Part shown: in pieces, positions 49,697-58,289 of the stretch
Position numbering within the stretch: position 1 is the first letter of the stretch
Layout: each line of letters begins with the position of its first letter
DNA from: Methanoculleus sp. 7T
GTDB taxonomy: Archaea; Halobacteriota; Methanomicrobia; Methanomicrobiales; Methanoculleaceae
Assembly: GCF_023195915.1 (NCBI RefSeq)
Contig: NZ_JALPRP010000001.1
Coordinates: forward strand, 1,798,001-1,862,000
Reading direction: 5' to 3'
DNA length: 64,000 nucleotides
The notes under the pieces: model-generated
Told to the model about the DNA's origin: nothing
Databases searched by the model: none
The model's input: only the letters and a program-made list of their open reading frames with translations
Translations under genes and position numbers: made by a program

Positions 49697-50497
49697 GTGA
49701 ATAAAGAGATGGAGTGCCGAAACGATACCGCCGTGTCACCGGTAATCGGTGTCATGCTGATGTTGGTCGTCACCATCATCATTGCGGCGGTTGTGAGCGG
49801 GTTTGCCGGAGGGCTTGTCGGAGACGGCAGCAAGAATGCCCCTTCGCTCACCATGGACGTGAAGATTTCAAACACGGGGACGTGGGTAGGAAGCGGATTC
49901 TCTGCAACGGTTACCGGGGTGAGCGAATCGATCCCGACAAAGGACCTCAAGATCGTCACGTCCTGGAAGACGAAGATGAAGAACAATCTTGGGACTGCAA
50001 ATGAGGAACTGAGCCTGGTTTCGAACGGAACCATCATCACCGGCGGCAATACTTCAATCGGCGGTGCGGCGAACGTCAACGTGGTGGAGCCGCCAGGTTC
50101 GAGCACGTTCCGGAGTATTGCACCGTATGGGTTCGGATTTTCGACTGCCGGGCAGGCAGCCATCAGCAAGAGTTCGGAAAGGCCGTATATAATATCCGAA
50201 CGGCAGTTTGGTAACTATACCCTGACGCCGGGAGTGAGTTTGAGTGCAAAACCCTACGGAAGCAAGCAGGACGGAACAGGCGAGGGATCTACCTACGGGT
50301 ATGGCATCGGTCGCCCCTATGCTTACCCCTATGTCGATGATATCCCGGGCAACCCCAAGTATACCGATCCCATGCAGGCCGTGCTGGGATACGGCTGGGA
50401 GCAACTCCGCTCCGGCGACATTGTCACCGTGAAAGTGATCCATGTCCCCAGCGGAAAGACGATCATGACCAAGGATGTCGCGGTGACGGAGGGATAA
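49697..50497 (+). CDS. Archaeal type IV pilin, long form L2
   Basis: A 266-residue pilin similar to L1 throughout: AVSPVIGVMLMLVVT, SIPTKDLKIVTSWKT, IAPYGFG, QFGNYTL, QAVLGYGWEQLRSGDIVTVKV. The start is GTG 49697, six bases after a GAGGGG site; ATG 49709 is an alternative. It precedes S2 with 2 bases between them. Confidence 0.92.
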   Translation: MNKEMECRNDTAVSPVIGVMLMLVVTIIIAAVVSGFAGGLVGDGSKNAPSLTMDVKISNTGTWVGSGFSATVTGVSESIPTKDLKIVTSWKTKMKNNLGTANEELSLVSNGTIITGGNTSIGGAANVNVVEPPGSSTFRSIAPYGFGFSTAGQAAISKSSERPYIISERQFGNYTLTPGVSLSAKPYGSKQDGTGEGSTYGYGIGRPYAYPYVDDIPGNPKYTDPMQAVLGYGWEQLRSGDIVTVKVIHVPSGKTIMTKDVAVTEG

Positions 50498-50499
50498 TC

Positions 50500-51114
50500 A
50501 TGAGAACATCATTCCATGACGATGCCGTTTCGCCGGTCGTCGGTATCATGCTGATGCTGGTCGTGACCATCATCATCGCGGCAATCGTCTCCGGCTTTGC
50601 AGGAGGGCTTACCGGCGGTCAGTCCAAACCGCTACAGGCGAAGATCACGGGCACATTCAGCATATCGGACGGTATGACCATCACGCACGCGGGCGGCGAT
50701 TCCCTCGCGACCAAGGATCTGGTCTTCACGATACGTGACGGCCCGACATTCGGGGCAAACCTCGAACATACAACTGAGACGCTGGACATGTCGCGAATAA
50801 CTGTGACTACAGACAGAGGGACCGGTCCGATGAAGACAATCGACGGAGCATTCTATATGGTCTCGTTCAATCCTGGAGACTCGGCTACGATCAAGGCTGA
50901 GGATTGTACCTGTGACATCCTTCAGCCTGGTGTCGCCCCCGCTGACTTCGTGGACAAACACGCCGACGACGGTTACACCTATACCGGCACAAAAAATGCG
51001 GCATGGGCGCTCTGCATCAGGAATCAGGACAGCATAGGGAAGAGTTTCGTACTTGAGGTGAGCGACACGGCAGGTCATCTGATCTCAAAATCTGATGTGT
51101 TGATTGCCGCATAA
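50500..51114 (+). CDS. Archaeal type IV pilin, short form S2
   Basis: A 204-residue short pilin: DAVSPVVGIMLMLVVT leader, SDGMTITHAGGDSLATKDLVF, DCTCDILQPGVAP and LCIRNQDSIGKSFVLEVSD. GGAGGGATAATC precedes the ATG. The CTC pair of cysteines in this class could form a disulphide in the mature pilin. Confidence 0.92.
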   Translation: MRTSFHDDAVSPVVGIMLMLVVTIIIAAIVSGFAGGLTGGQSKPLQAKITGTFSISDGMTITHAGGDSLATKDLVFTIRDGPTFGANLEHTTETLDMSRITVTTDRGTGPMKTIDGAFYMVSFNPGDSATIKAEDCTCDILQPGVAPADFVDKHADDGYTYTGTKNAAWALCIRNQDSIGKSFVLEVSDTAGHLISKSDVLIAA

Positions 51115-51146
51115 CCGTTCATGTCAGGAAATCAGGAAGGATTACA

Positions 51147-52183
51147 ATGAAAAATGAAAGAAGAACCGGATCATATCCCCCCAAAAGAGCGGTACAGTCC
51201 TTGAATTGCGACGATGCCGTTTCGCCGGTAATCGGCGTGATGTTGATGCTTGTTGTGACCATCATCATCGCGGCGGTTGTGAGCGGGTTTGCCGGGGGGC
51301 TTATTGGTGAGGGTAGCCAGAAAGCCCCTTCGCTCACTATGGACGTGGCAATTGCCAACTCGGGCAGTTACCGTGGGAGCGAGTTTTCTGCAACCGTTCT
51401 TGGGGTGAGCGAACCGATCCCGACAAAAGACCTCAAGATTCTCACGTCATGGGAAACGACTGTGAAAACGAACACCTTTATCAAAAAAGCGGAGGTTTCC
51501 GGTAGACCAGAGACCGAGGAGCCTGGCTGCGGTTGCATCCTTAACCCTGATGACCATCCAATTGGAACCGTCTATCGTGGCGGCACTGAGATTCTTCCAG
51601 GCATTACAAATTCATACACCCGTAAAACCGCTCAGAGCGTCGCACCATACGGATTGGGACCCGGAGTGGGAAATTTGACCGAAAGTGATATGGTGGGGTA
51701 CTTCGGGACTGAGGGTCCAATGGTTCCTGTGAATAACTGGCATTTTTACACTGTAACTCATTTCGGCAACTACAGCCTGGAACAGGGTACTGTCATGGTG
51801 GCTGAAGCGGCAGGTCGATGCCCCCACTATCCTAGAGTGGGAGGTATGCCAAGTACCTATAGCGAGGGGGGCTATGGTCCTCTGACAAGGGAGAGAATCG
51901 CTGGCAAGTGGCAGTATACTCCTAATCAGTATCACTACAAATCCGACACCATGGTCTATACGGTATATACGGGCGATAAGACAACACCTGCGGAAATTGT
52001 TAAGGAGTATGACCCTACTCTCCCTCTCTGGGAACAAAATCGGCCGAATGTCGACGGCATGCAGGCCGTGCTCGGCTGCGGGTGGGAGAACCTGCGGGGG
52101 GGGACGTTGTGAATGTCAAGGTTATCCATACCCCGAGCGGAAAGACGATCTTCAACAAGGACGTCGTGGTGAAGGATTCTTAA
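51147..52183 (+). pseudogene. Long pilin L3, frameshifted at a G8 run
   Basis: The N-terminal part is a normal long pilin (DDAVSPVIGVMLMLVVT, EPIPTKDLKILTSWET, VAPYGLG, HFGNYSLEQGT, MQAVLGCGWENLRG), longer than L1 and L2 by an insert around residues 115-270. Frame is lost at eight Gs (52096-52103), giving a stop at 52110. With nine Gs the reading would go on as LRGGDVVNVKVIH and PSGKTI, ending at 52183, exactly as in L1 and L2. Without correction the product is 321 residues. It may be phase-variable, truncated, or a sequencing error. Confidence 0.85.
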
Positions 52184-52192
52184 GGTGTGACC

Positions 52193-52882
52193 ATGACGAG
52201 CAACTGTAACAACGATGCCATATCCCCGGTCGTCGGTATCATGCTGATGCTGGTCGTGACCATCATCATCGCGGCGATCGTCTCCGGCTTTGCCGGGGGA
52301 CTCACGAGTGGCCAGTCCAAGGCACCGCAGGCAAAGATCACGGCCACGTTCAGTGTATCCGACGGCATGACAATCAGTCACGCAGGGGGGGAGGCTATCC
52401 CTCTCAACGACCTTGTCTTCACCACCCGGAACGGGCCGGGTTTCGGGCCGAATGCGGAGAAAGTCACCACACAACTGTTGAATCCGACCCTTATCACTGA
52501 TATGGATGGGAAGGCGGTGTTTTCAACCGGCAGCGTCGGCGGCAAATCCTCCTTCAATCCCGGGGACACCCTCTTCATCTCCCCATACAATTGTACTTGC
52601 CCTCTTCTCCAACCCGGGGTGTCCGAAGCGTTAATTGAGGGGGCGGAGGGTACCCGGTGTATGCTACAAAAGGATTACGGTGCCACTAAGATTTGGTGGG
52701 ATTGGAAAAACTATCCAACAGCATACCTTCAGGACGTTCAGGACGAATATGAAAGTGACTGCATGGCCTTATGGTGGCTTTGTTTCCGGAACCCCGACAA
52801 CGTCGGCAAGGTCTTCATCCTCCAGGCTGGCGACAGGGCCGGGAACATCATCTCGACATGTGAGGTGAAGATCACAGCGTAA
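52193..52882 (+). CDS. Archaeal type IV pilin, short form S3
   Basis: A 229-residue short pilin: DAISPVVGIMLMLVVT leader, SDGMTISHAGGEAIPLNDLVF, NCTCPLLQPGVSEALIE, LCFRNPDNVGKVFILQAGD and CEVKITA. It has an insert of some 25 residues near 160 compared with S2. It starts 9 bases after the corrected end of L3. A strong hairpin and T run follow the gene. Confidence 0.9.
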   Translation: MTSNCNNDAISPVVGIMLMLVVTIIIAAIVSGFAGGLTSGQSKAPQAKITATFSVSDGMTISHAGGEAIPLNDLVFTTRNGPGFGPNAEKVTTQLLNPTLITDMDGKAVFSTGSVGGKSSFNPGDTLFISPYNCTCPLLQPGVSEALIEGAEGTRCMLQKDYGATKIWWDWKNYPTAYLQDVQDEYESDCMALWWLCFRNPDNVGKVFILQAGDRAGNIISTCEVKITA

Positions 52883-52901
52883 ACCCACGTTTACCGGTTG
52901 A

Positions 52902-52928
52902 GATGGGTGACACCCATCCACCCGTTTT
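52902..52928 (+). terminator. Hairpin terminator after pilin cluster 1
   Basis: GATGGGT (52902-52908) pairs with ACCCATC (52912-52918) around a GAC loop, and TTTTT follows at 52924-52928. It lies 20 bases after the stop of S3 and probably ends the pilin transcript. Confidence 0.75.
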
Positions 52929-53190
52929 TGTAAACTTTTGTCCGCAAGGGGGGTTGCAGGGATGGTACACACGTCGGGGAGACCGATGTCCGCCCTAACA
53001 AGGGGAGTTGCAAACTCTCTGCTAGGCCGGGCCGATGGATGATCCGCCGGAATCTAAGCGCTCGTGTGCCTGGATTGCGTGAATGCAGTGGACACGAGAG
53101 GGCCTTCGAGCCGGCGTCCCGGTGGGGATGTTTCGAGACGACTGTTGTGGCTCTAACGAACCTCCGATCGCGGAGACGCCACGGAAACTG
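52929..53190. ncRNA. Candidate structured RNA, unidentified
   Basis: No gene is supported here, but hairpins follow one another: ACGTCGG/CCGATGT around GGAGA (about 52973-52991), GAGTT/AACTC around GCA (about 53003-53015), and CTCGTGT/ACACGAG (about 53061-53098). No SRP, RNase P or riboswitch motif is visible and no promoter is clear. It could be a structured remnant or a regulator. Confidence 0.3.
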
Positions 53191-53266
53191 TTAGCTTGTG
53201 ATAGTTTTTAGGCAGAAAACTCCTGGAATCCTCTATAGTAGCAAGTCGTTCAAGCAGTGGTTCAGA

Positions 53267-54463
53267 ATGGTCCAAATACTGAGAATAAAATACGGTATCT
53301 TCTGCGTTTTCCTTTTGCTTCTGTTTATCCCAGCAGTTCAGGCTTATCCCGGAGACGCGGATACTTCGCAGGAGTATAACTCGAACATCTCGCATCAAGA
53401 GTTCGTACAACTGAAGATCGCAACCGCAAACACTACGGTGAACGTGTTTCACAGCAAGTACTGCAATACGTGCCACAAAGCATTGCCGTTGATTGAGAAT
53501 ATCTCCCAAAAATACCCGGACGTTCGGGTATACTACTACGATGTGTACAACTCATCGGAGAACCTGACCCTTTTCTTTGAATTCGGGATTCGCTATAACA
53601 TGCATTACGCTTCGTACCCGGTCCTCTTTGCCGGCGAAAGCGTTGTTCTTGAGGGATTGGGCCCGATAACTCGGAACACGGAAGAAGTCTTCCAATCACT
53701 GGATGCAGGGCTCATTCCCGATAGAGAATACGAGAAAAAATGGATGCCGGAATCCGGCCGTGATGATGACTCCGGGCTGTCAAATCCCGATTCAGGGATG
53801 AGGGTATTCCTTGTCGCGGTTGCGGGGCTTATCGACGGTATTAACCCTTGCGCATTTGCGGTGTTAGTCTTCCTTTTGTTATCGCTCATGGCATCGGATT
53901 CCAGAAAGAGCATGCTTCTATTGGGATTATCGTATACGTTTGCCGTTTTCCTCTTCTATACGCTGGCAGGGCTTGGAATAATGGGTTTCATCGGGTTTGC
54001 CGGATTATCCTACTATTTCTCACTATTTGCCGGAGTAGTGGCTATTACTGCCGGCTTGATAAGCGTTCTGAATGCGTTTTCAGATAGATTCCCGATTTCG
54101 CTCTCTATCCCCGAGTTTTCAAAAGGATGCATAGCCGGCTTTATAAAAAAAGCGTCCATCCCTGCGGCTTTCCTGCTGGGTATTATTGTAGGAGTTTTTG
54201 AACTCCCGTGCACCGGGGGAATATATCTTGCGATAATCAGTCTTTTATCGTCCGAGATGACATTTTATGAGGGCATTCCTTATCTTATACTGTATAATGC
54301 ATTCTTCGTTCTGCCGCTCCTGCTCATCACGGCGGCCGTTTATTTTGGACTCTCACCTGCTGTAGTAAACGAATTCAGGAAGAGCCACAAAATGGACCTA
54401 AAACTGATTCTCGGCGTGGTTCTTATACTCATTGGGGCGTTCGTCATAGGATGGCAGATCTAG
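53267..54463 (+). CDS. Thioredoxin-like/CcdA fusion membrane protein
   Basis: A 398-residue protein with a signal peptide (about 1-26), an extracytoplasmic thioredoxin-like domain with YCNTC (Cys65 and Cys68), and from about 185 a CcdA/DsbD-type membrane domain of six helices with its two cysteines in INPCAFAV and ELPCTGG. Such proteins carry thiol electrons across the membrane. It follows the pilin cluster on the same strand. ATG 53267 is chosen for the signal peptide. It is less GC-rich than its neighbours, a possible sign of transfer. Confidence 0.88.
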   Translation: MVQILRIKYGIFCVFLLLLFIPAVQAYPGDADTSQEYNSNISHQEFVQLKIATANTTVNVFHSKYCNTCHKALPLIENISQKYPDVRVYYYDVYNSSENLTLFFEFGIRYNMHYASYPVLFAGESVVLEGLGPITRNTEEVFQSLDAGLIPDREYEKKWMPESGRDDDSGLSNPDSGMRVFLVAVAGLIDGINPCAFAVLVFLLLSLMASDSRKSMLLLGLSYTFAVFLFYTLAGLGIMGFIGFAGLSYYFSLFAGVVAITAGLISVLNAFSDRFPISLSIPEFSKGCIAGFIKKASIPAAFLLGIIVGVFELPCTGGIYLAIISLLSSEMTFYEGIPYLILYNAFFVLPLLLITAAVYFGLSPAVVNEFRKSHKMDLKLILGVVLILIGAFVIGWQI

Positions 54464-54550
54464 ACAATTATCGGGTGGGATACATGCTCCCGCCGGAAGA
54501 GGGGGCTTTATCTCCCCGTCGACGTATTTTCTAACATGGGAGGTCTTGGG

Positions 54551-55336
54551 TTACGCCACCTCCCACCACATCACCACCACGTTGTTCGTCTCGACGAACG
54601 TGCCGTTTTCATCGGCATGCGGGAGAACCAACCCTCGGATGCGCTCCGCCACGCCCTCGCCGACCTCAATGAATCGGCCGATAAACGATGCCGTCGAACG
54701 GACTTTCTCTTCAACGGTCATTGTATTGGTGAACGAGAAATGCGTGACGTTGAGCAGTCTGCCCCACTCCCTGAGGATGACGTAGGCAAAATAGTCGCCG
54801 TCGGGTTCGAACTCGCCGCCGTATTCCCTGCCGGTAATCTGGGTGTAGACTTCTTTGACGAGGTTCCCTCTCCCGGCGGGCTGCACGATTGCACAGTATT
54901 TCTTGGAGGCGTTCTCCATCTTTTTCAGGTGTTCTTCAAGGTCCGGGATCATCCAGAGGAAGTGCGAACAGAAGACCAGGTCATACCGGTCCCGAAGCGC
55001 CTCGTCATCGGTACGTATCCAGTTTGTATGGATCACGTCGACGTTGCTGCAGGACTCCTCACGCAGGTTCTCCTCGAGATGAGCGATGTTCCGCAACGAA
55101 AGGTCGACAGCGGTGATCTTATTGACCCTCTTTGCGAGTGGGACGGTAACCGTCCCCGGTCCCGGCCCGATCTCAAGCACCTCCGAGGACCGAGCAAGGA
55201 AGCCGGAGAAGATCTCCGCGGTTTTCCTGCCGTACTCGTATTCACCTTCTTTAATCCTTTTTGAAAAGTCGGAGGCTTTTTTATTTTTTATCTCGGGATC
55301 AAAACGGAGTTTCGGACCTTTGAACCTCTCGCTCAA
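54551..55336 (-). CDS. Class I SAM-dependent methyltransferase
   Basis: A 261-residue methyltransferase. Motif I is VLEIGPGPGTVTVPLAKR, the acidic motif II is ITAVDLS, and the DLVFCSHFLWMIPDLEEHL segment is motif IV. There is no signal or membrane segment and no Asn-Pro-Pro motif, so the target is probably a small molecule or protein rather than nucleic acid. It is convergent with the thioredoxin-CcdA gene, with about 90 bases between. Confidence 0.88.
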   Translation of the reverse strand: MSERFKGPKLRFDPEIKNKKASDFSKRIKEGEYEYGRKTAEIFSGFLARSSEVLEIGPGPGTVTVPLAKRVNKITAVDLSLRNIAHLEENLREESCSNVDVIHTNWIRTDDEALRDRYDLVFCSHFLWMIPDLEEHLKKMENASKKYCAIVQPAGRGNLVKEVYTQITGREYGGEFEPDGDYFAYVILREWGRLLNVTHFSFTNTMTVEEKVRSTASFIGRFIEVGEGVAERIRGLVLPHADENGTFVETNNVVVMWWEVA

Positions 55337-55639
55337 GATGGCCTCTCTTGCCTCGCTTCAGTTTATCCGTATTTTAATTTGCGCGTTTCTCCTATCATGA
55401 TAGGATATTCTCTGGATGGAGAGATGTCTGTTAACCTATTATACTATACATTAGAACTGCGTTGAAAAATGTCGTGAACCATGTGCGGACAAGATGCGTG
55501 CCTGCTTGTGTTCGACTCTCTACTTGGCATACGGAACATACGGATACTCGGGGGTCAAAAGGAGCATTGTAAACTTACCAACGGTCAGCTTCCTCAATAG
55601 AGCACCGCTCGAAGAAGGGCGATCTTTCCCACTAGCCCA
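55337..55639. other. Intergenic stretch, promoter side of methyltransferase
   Basis: AT-rich sequence at 55370-55440 probably holds the promoter of the methyltransferase on the minus strand. No open frame is convincing. It runs into the pilin relic copy 1. Confidence 0.4.
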
Positions 55640-55870
55640 TCAGGAAGACGGATCCTACGAAGAATGGTAAGGGCGGGGGACCGGGGATGCGGTCCCCGTC
55701 CGGTTTCCGTGTGGCACCCCGCAGGGGAATCCGGCACGATTGCCCCGGCAGGGCACCTTCGAGGTTTTACCTTGACGAAAGAGTGTTTCAGGGTCTCTAT
55801 CCATGATGCACCGCTGTGAGGTGACATCGTACTACCAATGTAACTATAAATATTTAACTTTAGCCATATT
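55640..55870 (-). pseudogene. Pilin-locus relic B1, promoter and 3' flank only
   Basis: On the minus strand this carries a TATA region (about 55862-55841, TTAAATATTTATAG), then GCGGTGCATCATGGAT, and then directly CCCTGAAAC and the 3' flank seen after the live pilin at 57922 (CAAGGTAAAA, then a GC-rich hairpin near 55665-55700). Compared with relic B2 the entire coding sequence is missing. It thus looks like a pilin gene with its body deleted. The minus-strand frame at 55594-55827 is a product of this and not a gene. Confidence 0.6.
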
Positions 55871-56450
55871 TAAACATATTGTTGTTTACTTTTTGGGGCG
55901 GGCAACGGTAGCGGACGCGGGGCAGACTCCAAGAAACGCGGTTTGCCCACCGCAACATAGGGCGCCGCCGTCCCGCGACGCGGCCGGCCGCCTGTCGGGT
56001 ATCCCCGGCGTCGTCTCTAGATGTCCGTTTGACCGGGATGGTGGAGGACGGTCTTGACGGTGAACATGGAGGTAGCCGGGGAAGAATCCCGGCCTTCATC
56101 CTTTGGAGGAGGGCCTGGTTCGACTCAGGCCGATCCTTCTTCCCTGCGTCAGGGTCGTGTGGCGGGCGCTTGCGATTCCGCCGGTGGGCCTATAACAAGA
56201 CGCCGACGTTGCAAAAGAACGCCCGGGAGCAGGAACAGCATTCCCTCTCGCGGTTTGAAGCCAACAGCGGCGTGACCTGAATTTTGTTGGTAGAGCGACT
56301 CCGATGCTCTTTAAATATTACGGGATATTTCACCCCATACTTTATTGGTACGCTTGGTGGGTGGTATTCCATGACGGAAGTTATGAGCATTCTGCCAGTT
56401 CTCGGAGTAAACTGCATTCTATTGACTTTTGTGTAATATAAATGAAATTC
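55871..56450. other. Intergenic stretch before pilin cluster 2
   Basis: No gene is supported. Small open frames on both strands have no recognisable features. The composition falls from GC-rich to AT-rich after 56280, approaching the promoter of the pilin pair. Confidence 0.4.
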
Positions 56451-56456
56451 GATTAA

Positions 56457-56467
56457 CTTATATATAT
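56457..56467 (+). promoter_or_regulatory. TATA box of pilin cluster 2
   Basis: CTTATATATGA is a strong TATA box. Initiation would be near 56488, giving a leader of about 45 bases before ATG 56532. Confidence 0.7.
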
Positions 56468-56531
56468 GATAAACTGATTCCATTGCGTGATCTCCTGGGC
56501 TCTCGTTTGGGGGATACAGAGGTATGAACGC

Positions 56532-57329
56532 ATGAAGCGCAGAACAGATATGAGAGAAAGAGACGATGCAGTGTCACCCGTCATCGGCGTTATGCTGATG
56601 CTGGTGGTGACGATCATCATCGCAGCCGTCGTATCGACGTTCGCCGGGGGCCTAGCCTCGAACGCCGAGAAGGCGCCCGCGATCTCGATGAAGGTGAGCA
56701 TCGCGAACACCGGGTCGTACGTGGGTAGCCACTTCAACGCCGAAGTACTCTCGGTGAGCAAGCCCATACCGACAAAGGACTTAAAACTCGTCACCAGCTG
56801 GAAGACGACGGATAGGACTGACGGCAGCACCATAACCGGCGGCATGACATCCTACGCAGGTGAACGAAACGACAACATGGGCGTCAATTACGTATGGAAC
56901 GCAAAGAAGGCTCCGCTCGTGGACGGCGCACCGTTCGGCTACGGGACCGGAGTCTTTAACCAGAACTCCGGCATTCCGGATAAGCCCGACCAGCAATTCG
57001 GGAACTACACCCTTTCCGGCAGTACAACGATGAACGCCGTCCCGGCAGGGTTGAGCGGCGGCAGGATGGCCGGGGACATTGTGAATGTGCAGCCGGGGGA
57101 TATAGACGAACTCGGTGGATATGGAGTTGTAACCCCGTTCGAATATACCGACGGCTCCCGTAATCACGGCTTCACATCCAAGCCCGGCGAAAACGAGAAC
57201 AACGACCAGATCCAGGCCGTACTCGGCAAAGGCTGGGAGAACCTCCGCATGGGCGACGTCGTACACGTGAAGTTGATCCACATGCCCAGCGGGAAAGCTA
57301 TCTACGATGAGAAGGTGGTGGTCGAATGA
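56532..57329 (+). CDS. Archaeal type IV pilin, long form L4
   Basis: A 265-residue long pilin: DDAVSPVIGVMLMLVVT leader, KPIPTKDLKLVTSWKT, APFGYG, QFGNYTLSGS, IQAVLGKGWENLRMGDVVHVK and PSGKAI. ATG 56532 follows AGAGG by ten bases; ATG 56550 is an alternative. It overlaps S4 by 4 bases, the tightest of the four pairs. Confidence 0.92.
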   Translation: MKRRTDMRERDDAVSPVIGVMLMLVVTIIIAAVVSTFAGGLASNAEKAPAISMKVSIANTGSYVGSHFNAEVLSVSKPIPTKDLKLVTSWKTTDRTDGSTITGGMTSYAGERNDNMGVNYVWNAKKAPLVDGAPFGYGTGVFNQNSGIPDKPDQQFGNYTLSGSTTMNAVPAGLSGGRMAGDIVNVQPGDIDELGGYGVVTPFEYTDGSRNHGFTSKPGENENNDQIQAVLGKGWENLRMGDVVHVKLIHMPSGKAIYDEKVVVE

Positions 57330-57922
57330 CCCGGCGCCTGCAAGCGGACGATGCGGTATCTCCCGTCATCGGTGTCATGCTGATGCTCGTCGTCACGCTC
57401 ATCATAGCGGCGGTGGTCTCGGCCTTCGCAGCCGGTCTCGCAGACAACCAGAACGAGATCCCGCAGGCATCGATCACGGCCACGTTCAGCGTCTCAGACG
57501 GCATGGAGATCTACCACAGCGGCGGCGACGCACTCTCGCTCAGCAAGGTGCAGTTCGTCCTCCGTCACTCCGACATGTTCGGAGCCGATATGGCTTCCCG
57601 CAGTGCCTCAATCATCAATAAGACGCTCATGAACGGACAACCCGATGGCAAGGGAACACCTGTCATGAACATGCGCGGGGAGTACGGCATCCTTGCCCTT
57701 ACACCCGGAAACGCGCTGTACATTACCGAGGCAAACTGCAACGCGACGCTCCTCCAACCGGAAGTCGCCCCTGCTAGTTGGGATCCTAGCGACCGTAGAT
57801 ACAAATCCTTCTATCCCCTCTGCTTCCAGAACCCAAACAACATCGGGAAGACCTTCTACCTTGAGGCCACGGACCTCAAAGGAAACCTGATCTCCCGCTC
57901 GGAGGTTGTGATCAAACCCTGA
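57326..57922 (+). CDS. Archaeal type IV pilin, short form S4
   Basis: A 198-residue short pilin: DDAVSPVIGVMLMLVVT leader, SDGMEIYHSGGDALSLSKVQF, NCNATLLQPEVAPASWD, LCFQNPNNIGKTFYLEATD and EVVIKP at the end. The second cysteine of the CTC motif in S2 and S3 is lost here (CNA). The sequence from the last codons onward is repeated in the two relics. Confidence 0.92.
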   Translation: MTRRLQADDAVSPVIGVMLMLVVTLIIAAVVSAFAAGLADNQNEIPQASITATFSVSDGMEIYHSGGDALSLSKVQFVLRHSDMFGADMASRSASIINKTLMNGQPDGKGTPVMNMRGEYGILALTPGNALYITEANCNATLLQPEVAPASWDPSDRRYKSFYPLCFQNPNNIGKTFYLEATDLKGNLISRSEVVIKP

Positions 57923-58070
57923 AAAACCTTTTTGCCAAGGTAAAATTTCCGGGCACCCGCGATTCCATGGTTGAACGGAACCGCACCGGGGCAGCGTGCC
58001 TTGCCTGGGGAAGGTGCCGACGACAGAACGGGCGGGGGCGGCACCCCCGTTCCCGCCCCTTGCTGTTCTC
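57905..58070 (+). repeat. Pilin 3' flank element B3 (live copy)
   Basis: From GTGATCAAACCCTGA onward, including CCTTTTTGCCAAGGTAAAA and the GC hairpin (ACGGGCGGGGGC ... CCGTTCCCGCCCC, about 58026-58061), this matches sequence on the minus strand at 55650-55790 and 59600-59776. The hairpin is a likely terminator or 3'-end stabiliser of the pilin message. Confidence 0.65.
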
Positions 58071-58289
58071 CCGTACCGTTACACCTCTCTGTCTCAGGAT
58101 CAGGAGAGATTGATCACGCCACCGCTACGCGACGGCATGACCGGGATCGGCGGTGGTGAACATATACCCCGAGGTGTTTGACGATGGAGGAGGAACGAAT
58201 GCAAGGGGGCAGGACGCAAGCGACCTACAGAAAATTGAGACGTTATCCTAACCACGAACTATCCTCAAAAACAGTTGCCAGGTAATGCC
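58071..58289. other. Spacer before surface protein gene
   Basis: No gene is visible in this 219-base gap and no strong TATA box stands out; the word AGGTAATGCC before ATG 58290 may serve as a weak ribosome site. Confidence 0.35.

Noticed and set aside
55594-55827. A 77-codon minus-strand frame
   Set aside because: It crosses the deleted pilin relic B1 and only joins leader to 3' flank.
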